Origin: Lachnospiraceae bacterium C7
GTDB taxonomy: Bacteria > Bacillota > Clostridia > Lachnospirales > Lachnospiraceae
DNA length: 46,396 bases
NCBI GenBank assembly: GCA_900113385.1
Contig: FOPE01000024.1
Span: 1-46,396 of the forward strand
Reading direction: 5' to 3'
Shown: positions 31,851-39,635 of the stretch, one piece after another
Numbering within the stretch: position 1 is the stretch's first letter
How the letters are laid out: every line of letters begins with the position of its first letter
Program-made: the position numbers and the translations under genes
Notes under the pieces: model-generated
What the model saw: the letters and a program-made list of their open reading frames with translations, nothing else
Databases searched by the model: none
Told to the model about the DNA's origin: nothing

Positions 31851-33584
31851 CTATTGATTTTTCTTACCTAATGTCACTTCAATTTCTTGTTCTTCATATT
31901 TTCCATTGTTAGCACGTGCCACTTTTATCTTAACTTTATCTCCAGCTTTACAATATGCAATTTTACTTTTTAGCGAAACCATAGATTCAATCTTCTTTCC
32001 TTCAAATTCTGTAATGATATCGCCTTGCATTATTCCTGATTGTGCTGCTGAACCGCCCTCTTCGGCTTTTACTACATATACACCTTCTGGCATGCCATAT
32101 ACTGAAGCTACATCACTATCAACATCTCGTCCTGCAATTCCAAGATAAGCTTGCTGAGATTCATCTACTTTTTCTCTTGTAATCAATTCATCTACTATAG
32201 GTTTTGCATCCTCCATAGGAATTGCATAACCCATACCTTCTACTGATGTATCTGTGTATTTTATTGAATTAATTCCTACAACTTCGCCTTTTTCATTTAA
32301 TAAGGCGCCACCACTGTTACCTGGGTTAATTGCAGCATCTGTTTGAATCAAATTACTACTTGTCGATACACCTGATGTGCCTGATTCTCCTTGTACAACT
32401 GCTGAACGTCCTAATGCTGATACTACACCAGTTGTTACAGACTGTCCATAACCTAAAGCATTTCCGATTGCAATTGTTTGTTCTCCTACACTTAATTTCT
32501 TAGAATCACCAATTTTTGCGACCTTGATTTTCTTCATAGTTGCTTCTTTTATATCAGATATTTTAACTTTTACTACGGCCAAATCATACGATTCGTCTGT
32601 ACCCTTAACTTCTGCTTTTACAATTTCGTCATCGCAGAACTGAACTTTTAATTCACTTGAATTTTCAACTACGTGATTATTTGTAGCAATATATATATAC
32701 TGATCGTCTTGTTTTACAATAATTCCTGAGCCTGCACTTTGCTGTTGTTCACTTTTACGTCCAAATAAAGAATCATAACTTACATCCTCGGTATTTGTTA
32801 TTGCAACAATTGATGGCATAACATTTTCAACTACTTCTGACACATCTGCTTTTTCACTTGATGAACCAACTATTTTTGTTGTTCCAAGTTTGACATTATT
32901 TTTTGATGCCATAAGTACATTCGATCCTCTATTTGCATTTCTTATGCCTAAAACAGTTCCGCTTCCAACTAAACCAACTACAAGAGCTGATGCTACTGTA
33001 ACTACCACTTTTCTCTTCATAGTCCATGGTTTCTTTGGCTTTTTCTCTTTCTTAGGCTTTTGTGTATTAAACTGGTTAGGATTAAATGAACCATATGAAT
33101 TTTGTGAATTAAAAACATATGAATGCTGTCCATTTCCTTGGCCCTGGTTAAAGTTTTGAGTTTGGTTATAACCTAGATTTGGATTATATCCTGAATTTGG
33201 ATTATATCCTAAATTTTGGTTATTGCCTAAGTTTTGGTTGTAACCTGAATTTGGGTTGTAACCTGGATTTGGGTTATATTCCTGTGATTGATTATTATAA
33301 CCTTGGTTTGGATTATATCCAAAATTTGAATTAAATCCATTAGATTGGTTGTAATTCATTCCACCACAATTATTTCTTCCATAATTTGGATCAAATCTTA
33401 TATTTTTATTGCCATTAGTAACACCTGCATTTGCCATACTGCTGTTTGGCATTATGTTTTCTGCATTGTCTGAAGTTACTTCTTGGCTTGCGTTTGCCTC
33501 TGTTGCGTTTGCTTCTGATGCGTTTGTCTCTACTGCATTTACCTCTAATTCTTTTGTTTCATTTAAATTGTTATCTTTATTCAT
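31851..33584 (-). CDS. HtrA/DegP-like trypsin-type serine protease with PDZ domain and Asn/Tyr-rich cytosolic tail
   Basis: The 577-residue protein is a membrane-anchored envelope quality-control protease. Order: an N-terminal cytosolic region (1-190) rich in Asn, Ala and Glu, with hexapeptide GYNPNx repeats at about 89-140 and a basic KPKKEKKPKK stretch; one membrane helix (about 193-213); the protease (about 250-450) with His304 (TNNHVV), Asp334 (SYDLAVVK) and Ser424 (NPGNSGGALLN); and a C-terminal PDZ domain (about 470-575: 'AYLGIAGRDV', GVYVVKAEEGGSAAQSGI). Triad spacing is normal. The long repeat-bearing cytosolic tail is unusual. GGGAG precedes ATG 33584. A perfect 12-bp inverted repeat (33640-33725) lies in its upstream region. 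Confidence 0.93.
   Translation of the reverse strand: MNKDNNLNETKELEVNAVETNASEANATEANASQEVTSDNAENIMPNSSMANAGVTNGNKNIRFDPNYGRNNCGGMNYNQSNGFNSNFGYNPNQGYNNQSQEYNPNPGYNPNSGYNQNLGNNQNLGYNPNSGYNPNLGYNQTQNFNQGQGNGQHSYVFNSQNSYGSFNPNQFNTQKPKKEKKPKKPWTMKRKVVVTVASALVVGLVGSGTVLGIRNANRGSNVLMASKNNVKLGTTKIVGSSSEKADVSEVVENVMPSIVAITNTEDVSYDSLFGRKSEQQQSAGSGIIVKQDDQYIYIATNNHVVENSSELKVQFCDDEIVKAEVKGTDESYDLAVVKVKISDIKEATMKKIKVAKIGDSKKLSVGEQTIAIGNALGYGQSVTTGVVSALGRSAVVQGESGTSGVSTSSNLIQTDAAINPGNSGGALLNEKGEVVGINSIKYTDTSVEGMGYAIPMEDAKPIVDELITREKVDESQQAYLGIAGRDVDSDVASVYGMPEGVYVVKAEEGGSAAQSGIMQGDIITEFEGKKIESMVSLKSKIAYCKAGDKVKIKVARANNGKYEEQEIEVTLGKKNQ
33165..33320 (-). repeat. 18-bp coding repeats for GYNPNx hexapeptides in the HtrA tail
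   Basis: About eight degenerate copies encode GYNPNx or GYNQNx (residues about 89-140 of the protease). At the DNA level the plus strand shows recurring TTTGGATTATA(T/A)CC-type units. Repeat number is likely to vary between strains. Confidence 0.8.
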
Positions 33585-33639
33585 GACATATGTCTCCCTT
33601 CGTTATGTATGTCAACAAATATATCGTTCTTTTTATTAA

Positions 33640-33725
33640 AATAAGTGTACTCATTTTCTGTGTTTAATCTGTGACAAAAACTTTATTTTTTGGTATTGTC
33701 AATCACCGAAAGAAGTACACTTATT
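33640..33725 (-). promoter_or_regulatory. Perfect 12-bp inverted repeat with a nested stem upstream of htrA
   Basis: AATAAGTGTACT (33640-33651) and AGTACACTTATT (33714-33725) are exact inverse copies. Inside, TGACAA (33672-33677) pairs with TTGTCA (33696-33701). The element ends about 55 bp before the htrA start codon. It may be a structured leader or an operator pair; I see no consensus promoter that fixes which. Confidence 0.5.
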
Positions 33726-33743
33726 AATAAATACAATTATATT

Positions 33744-33806
33744 TTCATAAAAACACCTTCATAAATGTTTTTCATAAATATTCTTTTATAAAAACATTTT
33801 CATAGA
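33744..33806. repeat. Degenerate TTCATAAA direct repeats
   Basis: Four to five copies of TTCATAAA/TTCATAGA-type units, spaced about 13-15 bp, directly after the UAP1-like gene's stop codon. Confidence 0.6.
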
Positions 33807-33813
33807 TATTTTT

Positions 33814-35022
33814 TTAAATTTCTACACCATTCTTTTTTAAAAGGGCTCTTGCTGTATCAACTGAGTCAACGCCTTTTGCATTTTTTACGGGAGCAAATTC
33901 TTTATCTCTAACTACTTCAAAACCAAGGCAATTGTCCATCATATAAATCATATCTGTAATTAATAATTCAAACTTATATGCATTTGGCTCTGTAGGTTTT
34001 ACTAATTCTCCATTTTCTTTAAGATATGGAACTTTTTTGTTTACTACATGTGCTTCAAGTTTGTCTGACACAATTTCACGTAACTTATCTACTTTGAATA
34101 AGTAATTTAATGTTACACCAAAACCGTATAATAAAGTTCCTTTTTCATTTCTAGCTTCTGCCATTTCTTTTGTAAGGTCAATATATTCTAAAATAGAAGG
34201 CTTTCCATTTTCTAAGCAAAGAGCTCCTACCTTTTCTTCTGGATTAGCTTTTCTAACTACTTTTGAAGCACTTTGACAACCTGATTCTAATGTAGCCCCT
34301 ATAAATACAGGATCTGCAATTCTTTGTAACACATTGTCTACTCCAAAAACGTTAAGCCATTCTACTCCACGTTTTTTTAAATCCTCGTCAAGTCCTGCTT
34401 TTACTAATGAAGAGAACCAACCGCCGTTACCATTAGGTGACATTGCAAGCGAATCTTCTGACTCTATCAAAATATTTCCATCGTAATCTACAGCTGGAGC
34501 CATGTCTTGAACGAAAAATTTAACGTATTCTTTATCATAACCAAAATAATTATGTGCTTTGAAAAATTCTTGTGTGTCATCGTTGTTCTTTTCACTTGTC
34601 ATAATATAAAGTGGAATTAATGCTTTAACTTCCTTTGTAACATCCATTAAATTGCTTATAAGCTGTTCAAAAATATATAATTCTTTTGTTTCACCAATAT
34701 TAAACATACCTTTTGCTTTGTTAAAGCCAAGACGTGTTCCCTGTCCACCTGCTAAAAGAATTGCCGCAACTTTTCCTTCTTTTATGGCTTTCATTCCATT
34801 TTCTTTTAACTGCGAACGTTTATCTTCTATTTCTGAAAGCTCCATTACCTCGATTGGAGAAAATTCACCTTTTTCACTTGGTTTTTTTCCTATTAAATCT
34901 AGGTAAGACCAATCCATGTTTTCTAACTGTTTTTCCATTTTTTCAGGAAAACCTTTTTCCTTAAATTGATTTAAATACTTTTGATTGGTAGCATTAATTT
35001 TTTCTAATGTAACTTGATTCAT
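33814..35022 (-). CDS. UDPGP-family uridylyltransferase, eukaryotic UAP1-like
   Basis: The 402-residue enzyme belongs to the UDP-sugar pyrophosphorylase family and most resembles eukaryotic UDP-N-acetylhexosamine pyrophosphorylase. It has the nucleotide loop LLAGGQGTRLGFNKAKGMF, IPLYIMTSEKN, 'FFKAHNYFGY', 'DSLAMSPNGNGGWFSSL', FGVDNVLQRIADP and 'PNAYKFELLITDMIYM', followed by 'EFAPVKNAKGVDSVDTARALL'. It should make a UDP-sugar (UDP-GlcNAc/GalNAc or UDP-Glc) from UTP and a sugar 1-phosphate. The substrate cannot be fixed by eye. I chose ATG 35022 (MNQVTLEKINAT) with GGAAAGAGAG upstream; the longer frame begins with a TTG without a ribosome site. Its neighbours are an LCP ligase and a phosphohexomutase that could supply the sugar 1-phosphate. 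Confidence 0.88.
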   Translation of the reverse strand: MNQVTLEKINATNQKYLNQFKEKGFPEKMEKQLENMDWSYLDLIGKKPSEKGEFSPIEVMELSEIEDKRSQLKENGMKAIKEGKVAAILLAGGQGTRLGFNKAKGMFNIGETKELYIFEQLISNLMDVTKEVKALIPLYIMTSEKNNDDTQEFFKAHNYFGYDKEYVKFFVQDMAPAVDYDGNILIESEDSLAMSPNGNGGWFSSLVKAGLDEDLKKRGVEWLNVFGVDNVLQRIADPVFIGATLESGCQSASKVVRKANPEEKVGALCLENGKPSILEYIDLTKEMAEARNEKGTLLYGFGVTLNYLFKVDKLREIVSDKLEAHVVNKKVPYLKENGELVKPTEPNAYKFELLITDMIYMMDNCLGFEVVRDKEFAPVKNAKGVDSVDTARALLKKNGVEI

Positions 35023-35074
35023 TACTATTACTCTCTTTCCGTGTATTTTAACTTTTTTAAATTTATCCAAAAGC

Positions 35075-35118
35075 TAAGCGCTTTAGGATTAATACAAGTA
35101 TCTCTCCCCAAGCGCTTA
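35075..35118 (-). terminator. Weak terminator or hairpin after the LCP gene
   Basis: TAAGCGCTT (35075-35083) and AAGCGCTTA (35110-35118) form a 9-bp stem with a 26-base loop. Only TTTT follows on the minus strand. Confidence 0.4.
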
Positions 35119-35129
35119 TCATTAACAAA

Positions 35130-36305
35130 TTATTCTTCTGTAGATTTGCTTTCTTCGTTAGCTCGTTCATTTTGCTCAATAGCACCTGCTGTACTATTAG
35201 CTCCTGCCGTATTGTTATATTTGTTAGTATCGACAATGTATCTACTCTTTGTAGTATATCCTGTTTTTCTAACTATCTTACGACTAAGGTCTTCAACTGT
35301 AGAAGACACTGTATAATCGCCATCATCATCACCAAACATGTATTGATGAAGTTCTGTAACATTATTGGCAAGTTCTGCTGGAATAACGCAATCTTCGCCA
35401 TTCATCATCTTCGTACCAAGTTTAAATGGGAATCCTGTTGTTGATTCAATTTTGTAATCAGCAACATGACTCGCTATTGACGTCATATCTGCAACAGTAA
35501 GTGATGTGGAAATATCATCTTTTATACTATTAACTAGAGAAATCAAATCGGTCACTCCAGCTTGCTTAGCTTTTTCAAGCATTGCCTGTAAGACAATTCG
35601 TTGACGAGATGATCTAAGATAATCATCACCTTTTAATTTTCTAATTCTAGCATAAGATGTAGCTTGTGTACCATCTAGATGAACTTTTCCATATTTTGTA
35701 AGCTTAGTAGTTTGTTTTCCTGTCATCATGACAATTTCTACTGTATACTCATTAATCTTATTCATCTCAGCTCTAGATATCTCAATATCAATACCGCCTA
35801 AGGCATCTATAGCTTTAACTAAAGCACCCCAATCAACCGTTACGTAATTTTGAATATCTAAGTCTAAATTTGAATTAAGAGTACGTACAGCATTCTTTAC
35901 GCCGCCTCTTGCATATGCGCTATTAACTTTAGCAAACACACCTTTTCCAACTGAAAGATATGTATCACGGTAAACAGAAACCAATTTAACTTCCTTTGTT
36001 TCATTGTTAATACTAGCAATAATAATTGAATCTGAATTACCGCCTCCATATTCACCACTGCCTCGATTATCTAAGCCAAATAAGGCTATGTTTGTGTACT
36101 GACCTTTTTGAAAAAATGAATCCTCAGCTATTTCACTATTGATTGCAGCGTCTTTTTTATCTATTCCATCACTTCTTATGCTGTTCATGAAATTGACTGC
36201 GTATAACACTACCAATAACAATGCCAAAACAGCAAATTCTATTGCAACTATTGCAATTTTGTTCCTACGTCTTTTCTTTCTTCGTGTAGTTCTTTTTTTC
36301 GACAT
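35130..36305 (-). CDS. LytR-CpsA-Psr (LCP) family protein
   Basis: LCP proteins attach teichoic acids or capsular polymers from lipid carriers to peptidoglycan. The 391-residue product has a very basic N terminus (KKRTTRRKKRRRNK), one membrane helix (about 18-40) and an outer LCP domain (about 72-300). Motifs are NIALFGLDNRG, NSDSIIIASIN, 'VKLVSVYRDTYLSV', 'AYARGGVKNAVRTLNSNLDLDI' in part, DALGGIDIEIS, the arginine-rich ARIRKLKGDDYLRSSRQRIVLQ in part, and a low-complexity Asn/Thr/Glu tail. CGAGG precedes ATG 36305. It follows the phosphohexomutase gene by 57 bp and precedes the UAP1-like gene. Despite the old name it is an enzyme, not a DNA-binding regulator. Confidence 0.93.
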   Translation of the reverse strand: MSKKRTTRRKKRRRNKIAIVAIEFAVLALLLVVLYAVNFMNSIRSDGIDKKDAAINSEIAEDSFFQKGQYTNIALFGLDNRGSGEYGGGNSDSIIIASINNETKEVKLVSVYRDTYLSVGKGVFAKVNSAYARGGVKNAVRTLNSNLDLDIQNYVTVDWGALVKAIDALGGIDIEISRAEMNKINEYTVEIVMMTGKQTTKLTKYGKVHLDGTQATSYARIRKLKGDDYLRSSRQRIVLQAMLEKAKQAGVTDLISLVNSIKDDISTSLTVADMTSIASHVADYKIESTTGFPFKLGTKMMNGEDCVIPAELANNVTELHQYMFGDDDGDYTVSSTVEDLSRKIVRKTGYTTKSRYIVDTNKYNNTAGANSTAGAIEQNERANEESKSTEE

Positions 36306-36320
36306 ATAATACCTCGTATG

Positions 36321-36357
36321 ATTAGATAACCGTCAGCATATGGTGGTTATATCTAAT
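36321..36357 (-). other. Intergenic hairpin between the phosphohexomutase and LCP genes
   Basis: ATTAGATAACC (36321-36331) pairs with GGTTATATCTAAT (36345-36357) with one bulge. No T run follows, so it may be an mRNA processing or stabilising element. Confidence 0.45.
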
Positions 36358-36362
36358 TATTT

Positions 36363-38087
36363 TTATTGAAACAATTCATTAACTGCTTCTTTAAGTGATT
36401 CTAACTTCTTATCAGCATCTTCTAATGAAGTTCCTTTAATACCAAAGTAGAATTTAATCTTTGGTTCTGTACCTGAAGGACGAACACAGCACCATGCATT
36501 ATTACTTAATTCATAGTAAAGAACATTTGACTCTGGAAGTCCTGTTGTACCAACTTCACCAGTCTGCATATCGATTCTTGTGTCGTTAGCATAATCTCTG
36601 ATTGCAAGTACATCATACTCACCAATCTTAGCAAATTTGCTAGTACGAGCTTTATCCATAAGTTTCTTAAGTTCTGCTGCTCCATCAACACCTTTAAGTG
36701 TAAGTGTTGAAAGTCCTTCTTTGTAGTAACCATATTTTTCGTATAATTCAATCATGGCATCCCATAATGTTTTATTTTCGTTTTTGCAGTATGCTGCTAC
36801 TTCACATAACATAGTTACTGCTGCTGGAGCATCTTTATCTCTAGCATATGTACCTGGTAAACAACCATAACTTTCTTCAAGACCGAATACATAGTTGTTA
36901 GAACCTGTCTCTTCGAAATGTTTGATTTGTTCTCCGATATATTTAAATCCAGTTAATACTTCGATTAATTTAACATCATATGCTGCTGCAATGGCTTTTG
37001 CCATGTCAGTTGTAACAATTGACTCGATTAATGCTGGATTTTCTGGCATAATACCAAGTTTTGTTTTTTCTCTTAAAATGTATTCTGCAATAAGCATACC
37101 AGACATGTTACCAGTAAATGATACATACTCACCTGTCTTAGTATCTTTGCAATAAACACCTAATCTATCTGCATCTGGATCTGTAGCTAAAACGATATCT
37201 GCATCTTTTTCTTTTGCAAGTTTAAGAGCAAGCTCCCAAGCTTTTGGATCTTCTGGGTTTGGATAGTCAACTGTTGGGAAGTTGCCATCTGGAACTGCCT
37301 GTGTTGGCTCGATATATACATTTTCAAATCCTAAATCCTTTAATACACGCTGAACTGATTCAAGACCAGTACCGTGGAATGGTGTGTATACCACTTTAAT
37401 ATCTTTTGCTACTTTTTTGATAATTTCTGGATGAATTGACTGTTTTCTAAGCTCTGCAAAGTATGGCTCATCTATTTCAGAATCAACTGTATTAAATAAT
37501 CCTTTTGCTTTTGCTTCGTCAAGTGACATTGTCTTAACTTGTGACCAGTCATTAACTTTGGCAACTTCTGCCATAATATTTTTATCGTGAGGAGGTGTAA
37601 TCTGTGCACCATCTTCCCAATATACTTTGTATCCGTTGTATTCTCTTGGATTGTGACTAGCTGTAACAACGATACCTGCTGTACATCCTAATTTACGAAC
37701 TGCAAATGAAAGTTCTGGTGTTGGACGTAAGCTTGGGAATACGTAAGTCTTGATTCCGTTAGCTGCTAAACATAAAGCTGCTTCTTGTGTAAACTCAGGT
37801 GACATAATTCTACAGTCATGAGCAATTACAACCCCTTTATCCTGTGCGTTCTGAGATACAATGTAATTAGCAAGTCCCTGTGTAGCCTGACGTACAGTGT
37901 AAATGTTCATTCTGTTTGTACCTGCACCGATAACACCTCTTAAACCAGCTGTACCGAATTCAAGTGTACGATAGAAACGATCTTCGATCTCTGCTTTATT
38001 CCCTTCTATTGCTTTTAATTCCTCTTTAGTCTTGTCATCAAAATATGAATCTGTTAACCATTTCTGATATTCTTTCATATAATCCAT
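36363..38087 (-). CDS. Phospho-sugar mutase (phosphoglucomutase/phosphomannomutase)
   Basis: The enzyme interconverts hexose 6-phosphate and hexose 1-phosphate and so feeds nucleotide-sugar synthesis, including the glucose 1-phosphate used by RfbA. The 574-residue alpha-D-phosphohexomutase has the phosphoserine loop GIVVTASHNPREYNGYKV, the metal loop ATDPDADRLG, the sugar loop GLEESYG and the C-terminal phosphate loop CVRPSGTEPKIKFYF. Length fits the PgcA-like long form. AGGAGG lies 11 bases before ATG 38087. It is divergent from the MerR-methyltransferase gene with 181 bp between them. Confidence 0.95.
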   Translation of the reverse strand: MDYMKEYQKWLTDSYFDDKTKEELKAIEGNKAEIEDRFYRTLEFGTAGLRGVIGAGTNRMNIYTVRQATQGLANYIVSQNAQDKGVVIAHDCRIMSPEFTQEAALCLAANGIKTYVFPSLRPTPELSFAVRKLGCTAGIVVTASHNPREYNGYKVYWEDGAQITPPHDKNIMAEVAKVNDWSQVKTMSLDEAKAKGLFNTVDSEIDEPYFAELRKQSIHPEIIKKVAKDIKVVYTPFHGTGLESVQRVLKDLGFENVYIEPTQAVPDGNFPTVDYPNPEDPKAWELALKLAKEKDADIVLATDPDADRLGVYCKDTKTGEYVSFTGNMSGMLIAEYILREKTKLGIMPENPALIESIVTTDMAKAIAAAYDVKLIEVLTGFKYIGEQIKHFEETGSNNYVFGLEESYGCLPGTYARDKDAPAAVTMLCEVAAYCKNENKTLWDAMIELYEKYGYYKEGLSTLTLKGVDGAAELKKLMDKARTSKFAKIGEYDVLAIRDYANDTRIDMQTGEVGTTGLPESNVLYYELSNNAWCCVRPSGTEPKIKFYFGIKGTSLEDADKKLESLKEAVNELFQ

Positions 38088-38206
38088 GGTGTCTTTGTCC
38101 TCCTATTTCCCTATCATATTATTCTATACATTAAGCCCATGAGTATCACTCAATGAAAACATTTTATCACAGTAAACATTATTTGAAAAGTTTTTGATAT
38201 TTTAAT

Positions 38207-38234
38207 TTGTAAAATATTATTAAAATGTTATAAT
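38207..38234 (+). promoter_or_regulatory. Promoter of the MerR-methyltransferase gene
   Basis: TTGTAA (38207-38212) and TATAAT (38229-38234) with a 16-bp spacer; a TG one base upstream of the -10 makes it extended. The spacer is short and lacks a MerR-type dyad, so autoregulation of the usual MerR kind is not evident. Confidence 0.55.
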
Positions 38235-38268
38235 TATTATCAAAAAATGCTTATAAAAAGGAGTAATC

Positions 38269-39498
38269 ATGGACAATTATCATCTTAATCCTAAAGAAAA
38301 CAAAATAGATCTTTCTAATTTTTATACTTCTGGCCAATTTGCTAAAATGGCAAATGTTTCCACTAGAACTATTAGATATTATGATAATCAAAATATTTTA
38401 AAGCCATCATACGTAGATGATGCAACTAAATCTCGATACTACACAGACGAAGATTTTGCTAGATTACAGCAAATCTTACTTTTAAAATATCTAGGTTTTT
38501 CTTTAGACGAAATAAAAGAACTGACAATTGATGACTCTGATTACCATTTTTTACTTAATTCGTTAAAACTGCAATACACATTAATTCAAGATAAAATAGA
38601 ACAAATGCAGCTCGTACAAAAAGCTATTTCTGACACTACAAATGCTATTGAAAAAAATCATGACATTAACTGGAGTCAAATGCTTAACCTTATTCACCTT
38701 ACAAGTATGCAAAGTAGTATGAAAACACAATATCAAAATGCAAACAACATTTCATCTAGAATCCGCTTACACTTAGAATACTCAACTAACAAATATGGCT
38801 GGTTTCCATGGGTTTTTGATAAATGTGATATAAAGTCTGGTGAAAACATTTTGGAAATTGGTTGTGGAAATGGCTCTCTTTGGGCTGAAAATTCAGATAA
38901 AATTCCTAAAGAAGCCAATATTATTTTATCTGATATATCTAGAGGTATGTTACGAGATGCTAGGCGAAATCTTTCTAGTATTTCTAAAAAAAATAACATT
39001 TCTTTTAAAGCTTTTGACTGTGCAAAAATTCCTTTTGAAGATGAAAGTTTTGACCTTGTTATTGCCAATCATATGCTTTTTTATTGTAAAAATATAGATG
39101 CAGTTTGCAAAGAAGTAAATCGTGTACTAAAAAAAGGTGGACGTTTTATTTGTAGTACATACAGTTCTAATCACATGAAAGAACTTAACTCTCTAGTTCA
39201 AGAATTTGACTCTAGAATAACTCTATCTGCTGATATGTTATATGATATTTTTGGGTTGGATAATGGTGAGAAAATTTTATCAAAAAACTTTTCTATTATA
39301 AATAAGGAAGTCTTTGATGATTCTCTTGAAATTGATTCATCTGAACCTATCATTGAATACATATTATCTTGCCATGGTAATCAAAACCAATATATTCTTG
39401 ATAAATACAAAGATTTTAGGGCTTTTGTCGATTCAAAAATCAATTCAACCTTCCACGTTACAAAAGAAGCTGGACTATTTGTTGCATATAAAAAATAA
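38269..39498 (+). CDS. MerR-type regulator fused to a SAM-dependent methyltransferase
   Basis: The 409-residue protein has an N-terminal MerR winged helix-turn-helix (about 19-90: YTSGQFAKMANVSTRTIRYY, DATKSRYYTDEDFARLQQIL, LGFSLDEIKEL) and a dimerisation coiled coil (about 95-130). Its C-terminal domain, instead of a small ligand pocket, is a class I methyltransferase (about 165-345) with motif I ILEIGCGNGSLW (194-205), ILSDISRGML and FDLVIANHMLFY. The last 60 residues are of unclear function. Such fusions occur in clostridia, but the methylated substrate and inducer are unknown. Binding of SAM or of the acceptor may control DNA binding. AAAAGGAG precedes ATG 38269. A MerR-type promoter lies 29 bp after its stop codon, in front of the dTDP-rhamnose operon. 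Confidence 0.88.
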   Translation: MDNYHLNPKENKIDLSNFYTSGQFAKMANVSTRTIRYYDNQNILKPSYVDDATKSRYYTDEDFARLQQILLLKYLGFSLDEIKELTIDDSDYHFLLNSLKLQYTLIQDKIEQMQLVQKAISDTTNAIEKNHDINWSQMLNLIHLTSMQSSMKTQYQNANNISSRIRLHLEYSTNKYGWFPWVFDKCDIKSGENILEIGCGNGSLWAENSDKIPKEANIILSDISRGMLRDARRNLSSISKKNNISFKAFDCAKIPFEDESFDLVIANHMLFYCKNIDAVCKEVNRVLKKGGRFICSTYSSNHMKELNSLVQEFDSRITLSADMLYDIFGLDNGEKILSKNFSIINKEVFDDSLEIDSSEPIIEYILSCHGNQNQYILDKYKDFRAFVDSKINSTFHVTKEAGLFVAYKK

Positions 39499-39526
39499 TT
39501 TTTAAAAAATAATTTTCAAAAAACTC

Positions 39527-39557
39527 TTGCAGGTTACGTTACGTCACCGTATATAAT
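39527..39557 (+). promoter_or_regulatory. MerR-type promoter/operator upstream of rfbA
   Basis: TTGCAG (39527-39532) and TATAAT (39552-39557) are 19 bp apart, the over-long spacer typical of MerR-activated promoters. The near-symmetric dyad GGTTACGTTACGTCACC (39532-39548, 14 of 17 positions symmetric) fills the spacer. ACGT-N-ACGT cores of this kind are typical MerR-family sites. Confidence 0.65.
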
Positions 39558-39565
39558 ATTTTTAG

Positions 39566-39595
39566 TTGGAAGTTTGGACACTTCCATGTTACAAT
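39566..39595 (+). promoter_or_regulatory. Second candidate promoter of the rfb operon with an internal dyad
   Basis: TTGGAA (39566-39571) and TACAAT (39590-39595) are 18 bp apart. The dyad GGAAGT/ACTTCC (39568-39585) overlaps the -35 and spacer. It could also be a leader hairpin of the transcript from the upstream promoter. Confidence 0.45.
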
Positions 39596-39635
39596 GAACT
39601 TTATTAATTCAAATACAAGATTAGGAGGCAAGACA

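Noticed and set aside
33165-33320. Repeats considered as a CRISPR-like array
   Set aside because: The units are contiguous, in frame and encode a protein tail; there are no unique spacers.
35130-36305. LytR-type gene called as a transcriptional attenuator/regulator
   Set aside because: The protein is an LCP-fold membrane enzyme; the old name is misleading and no DNA-binding domain is present.
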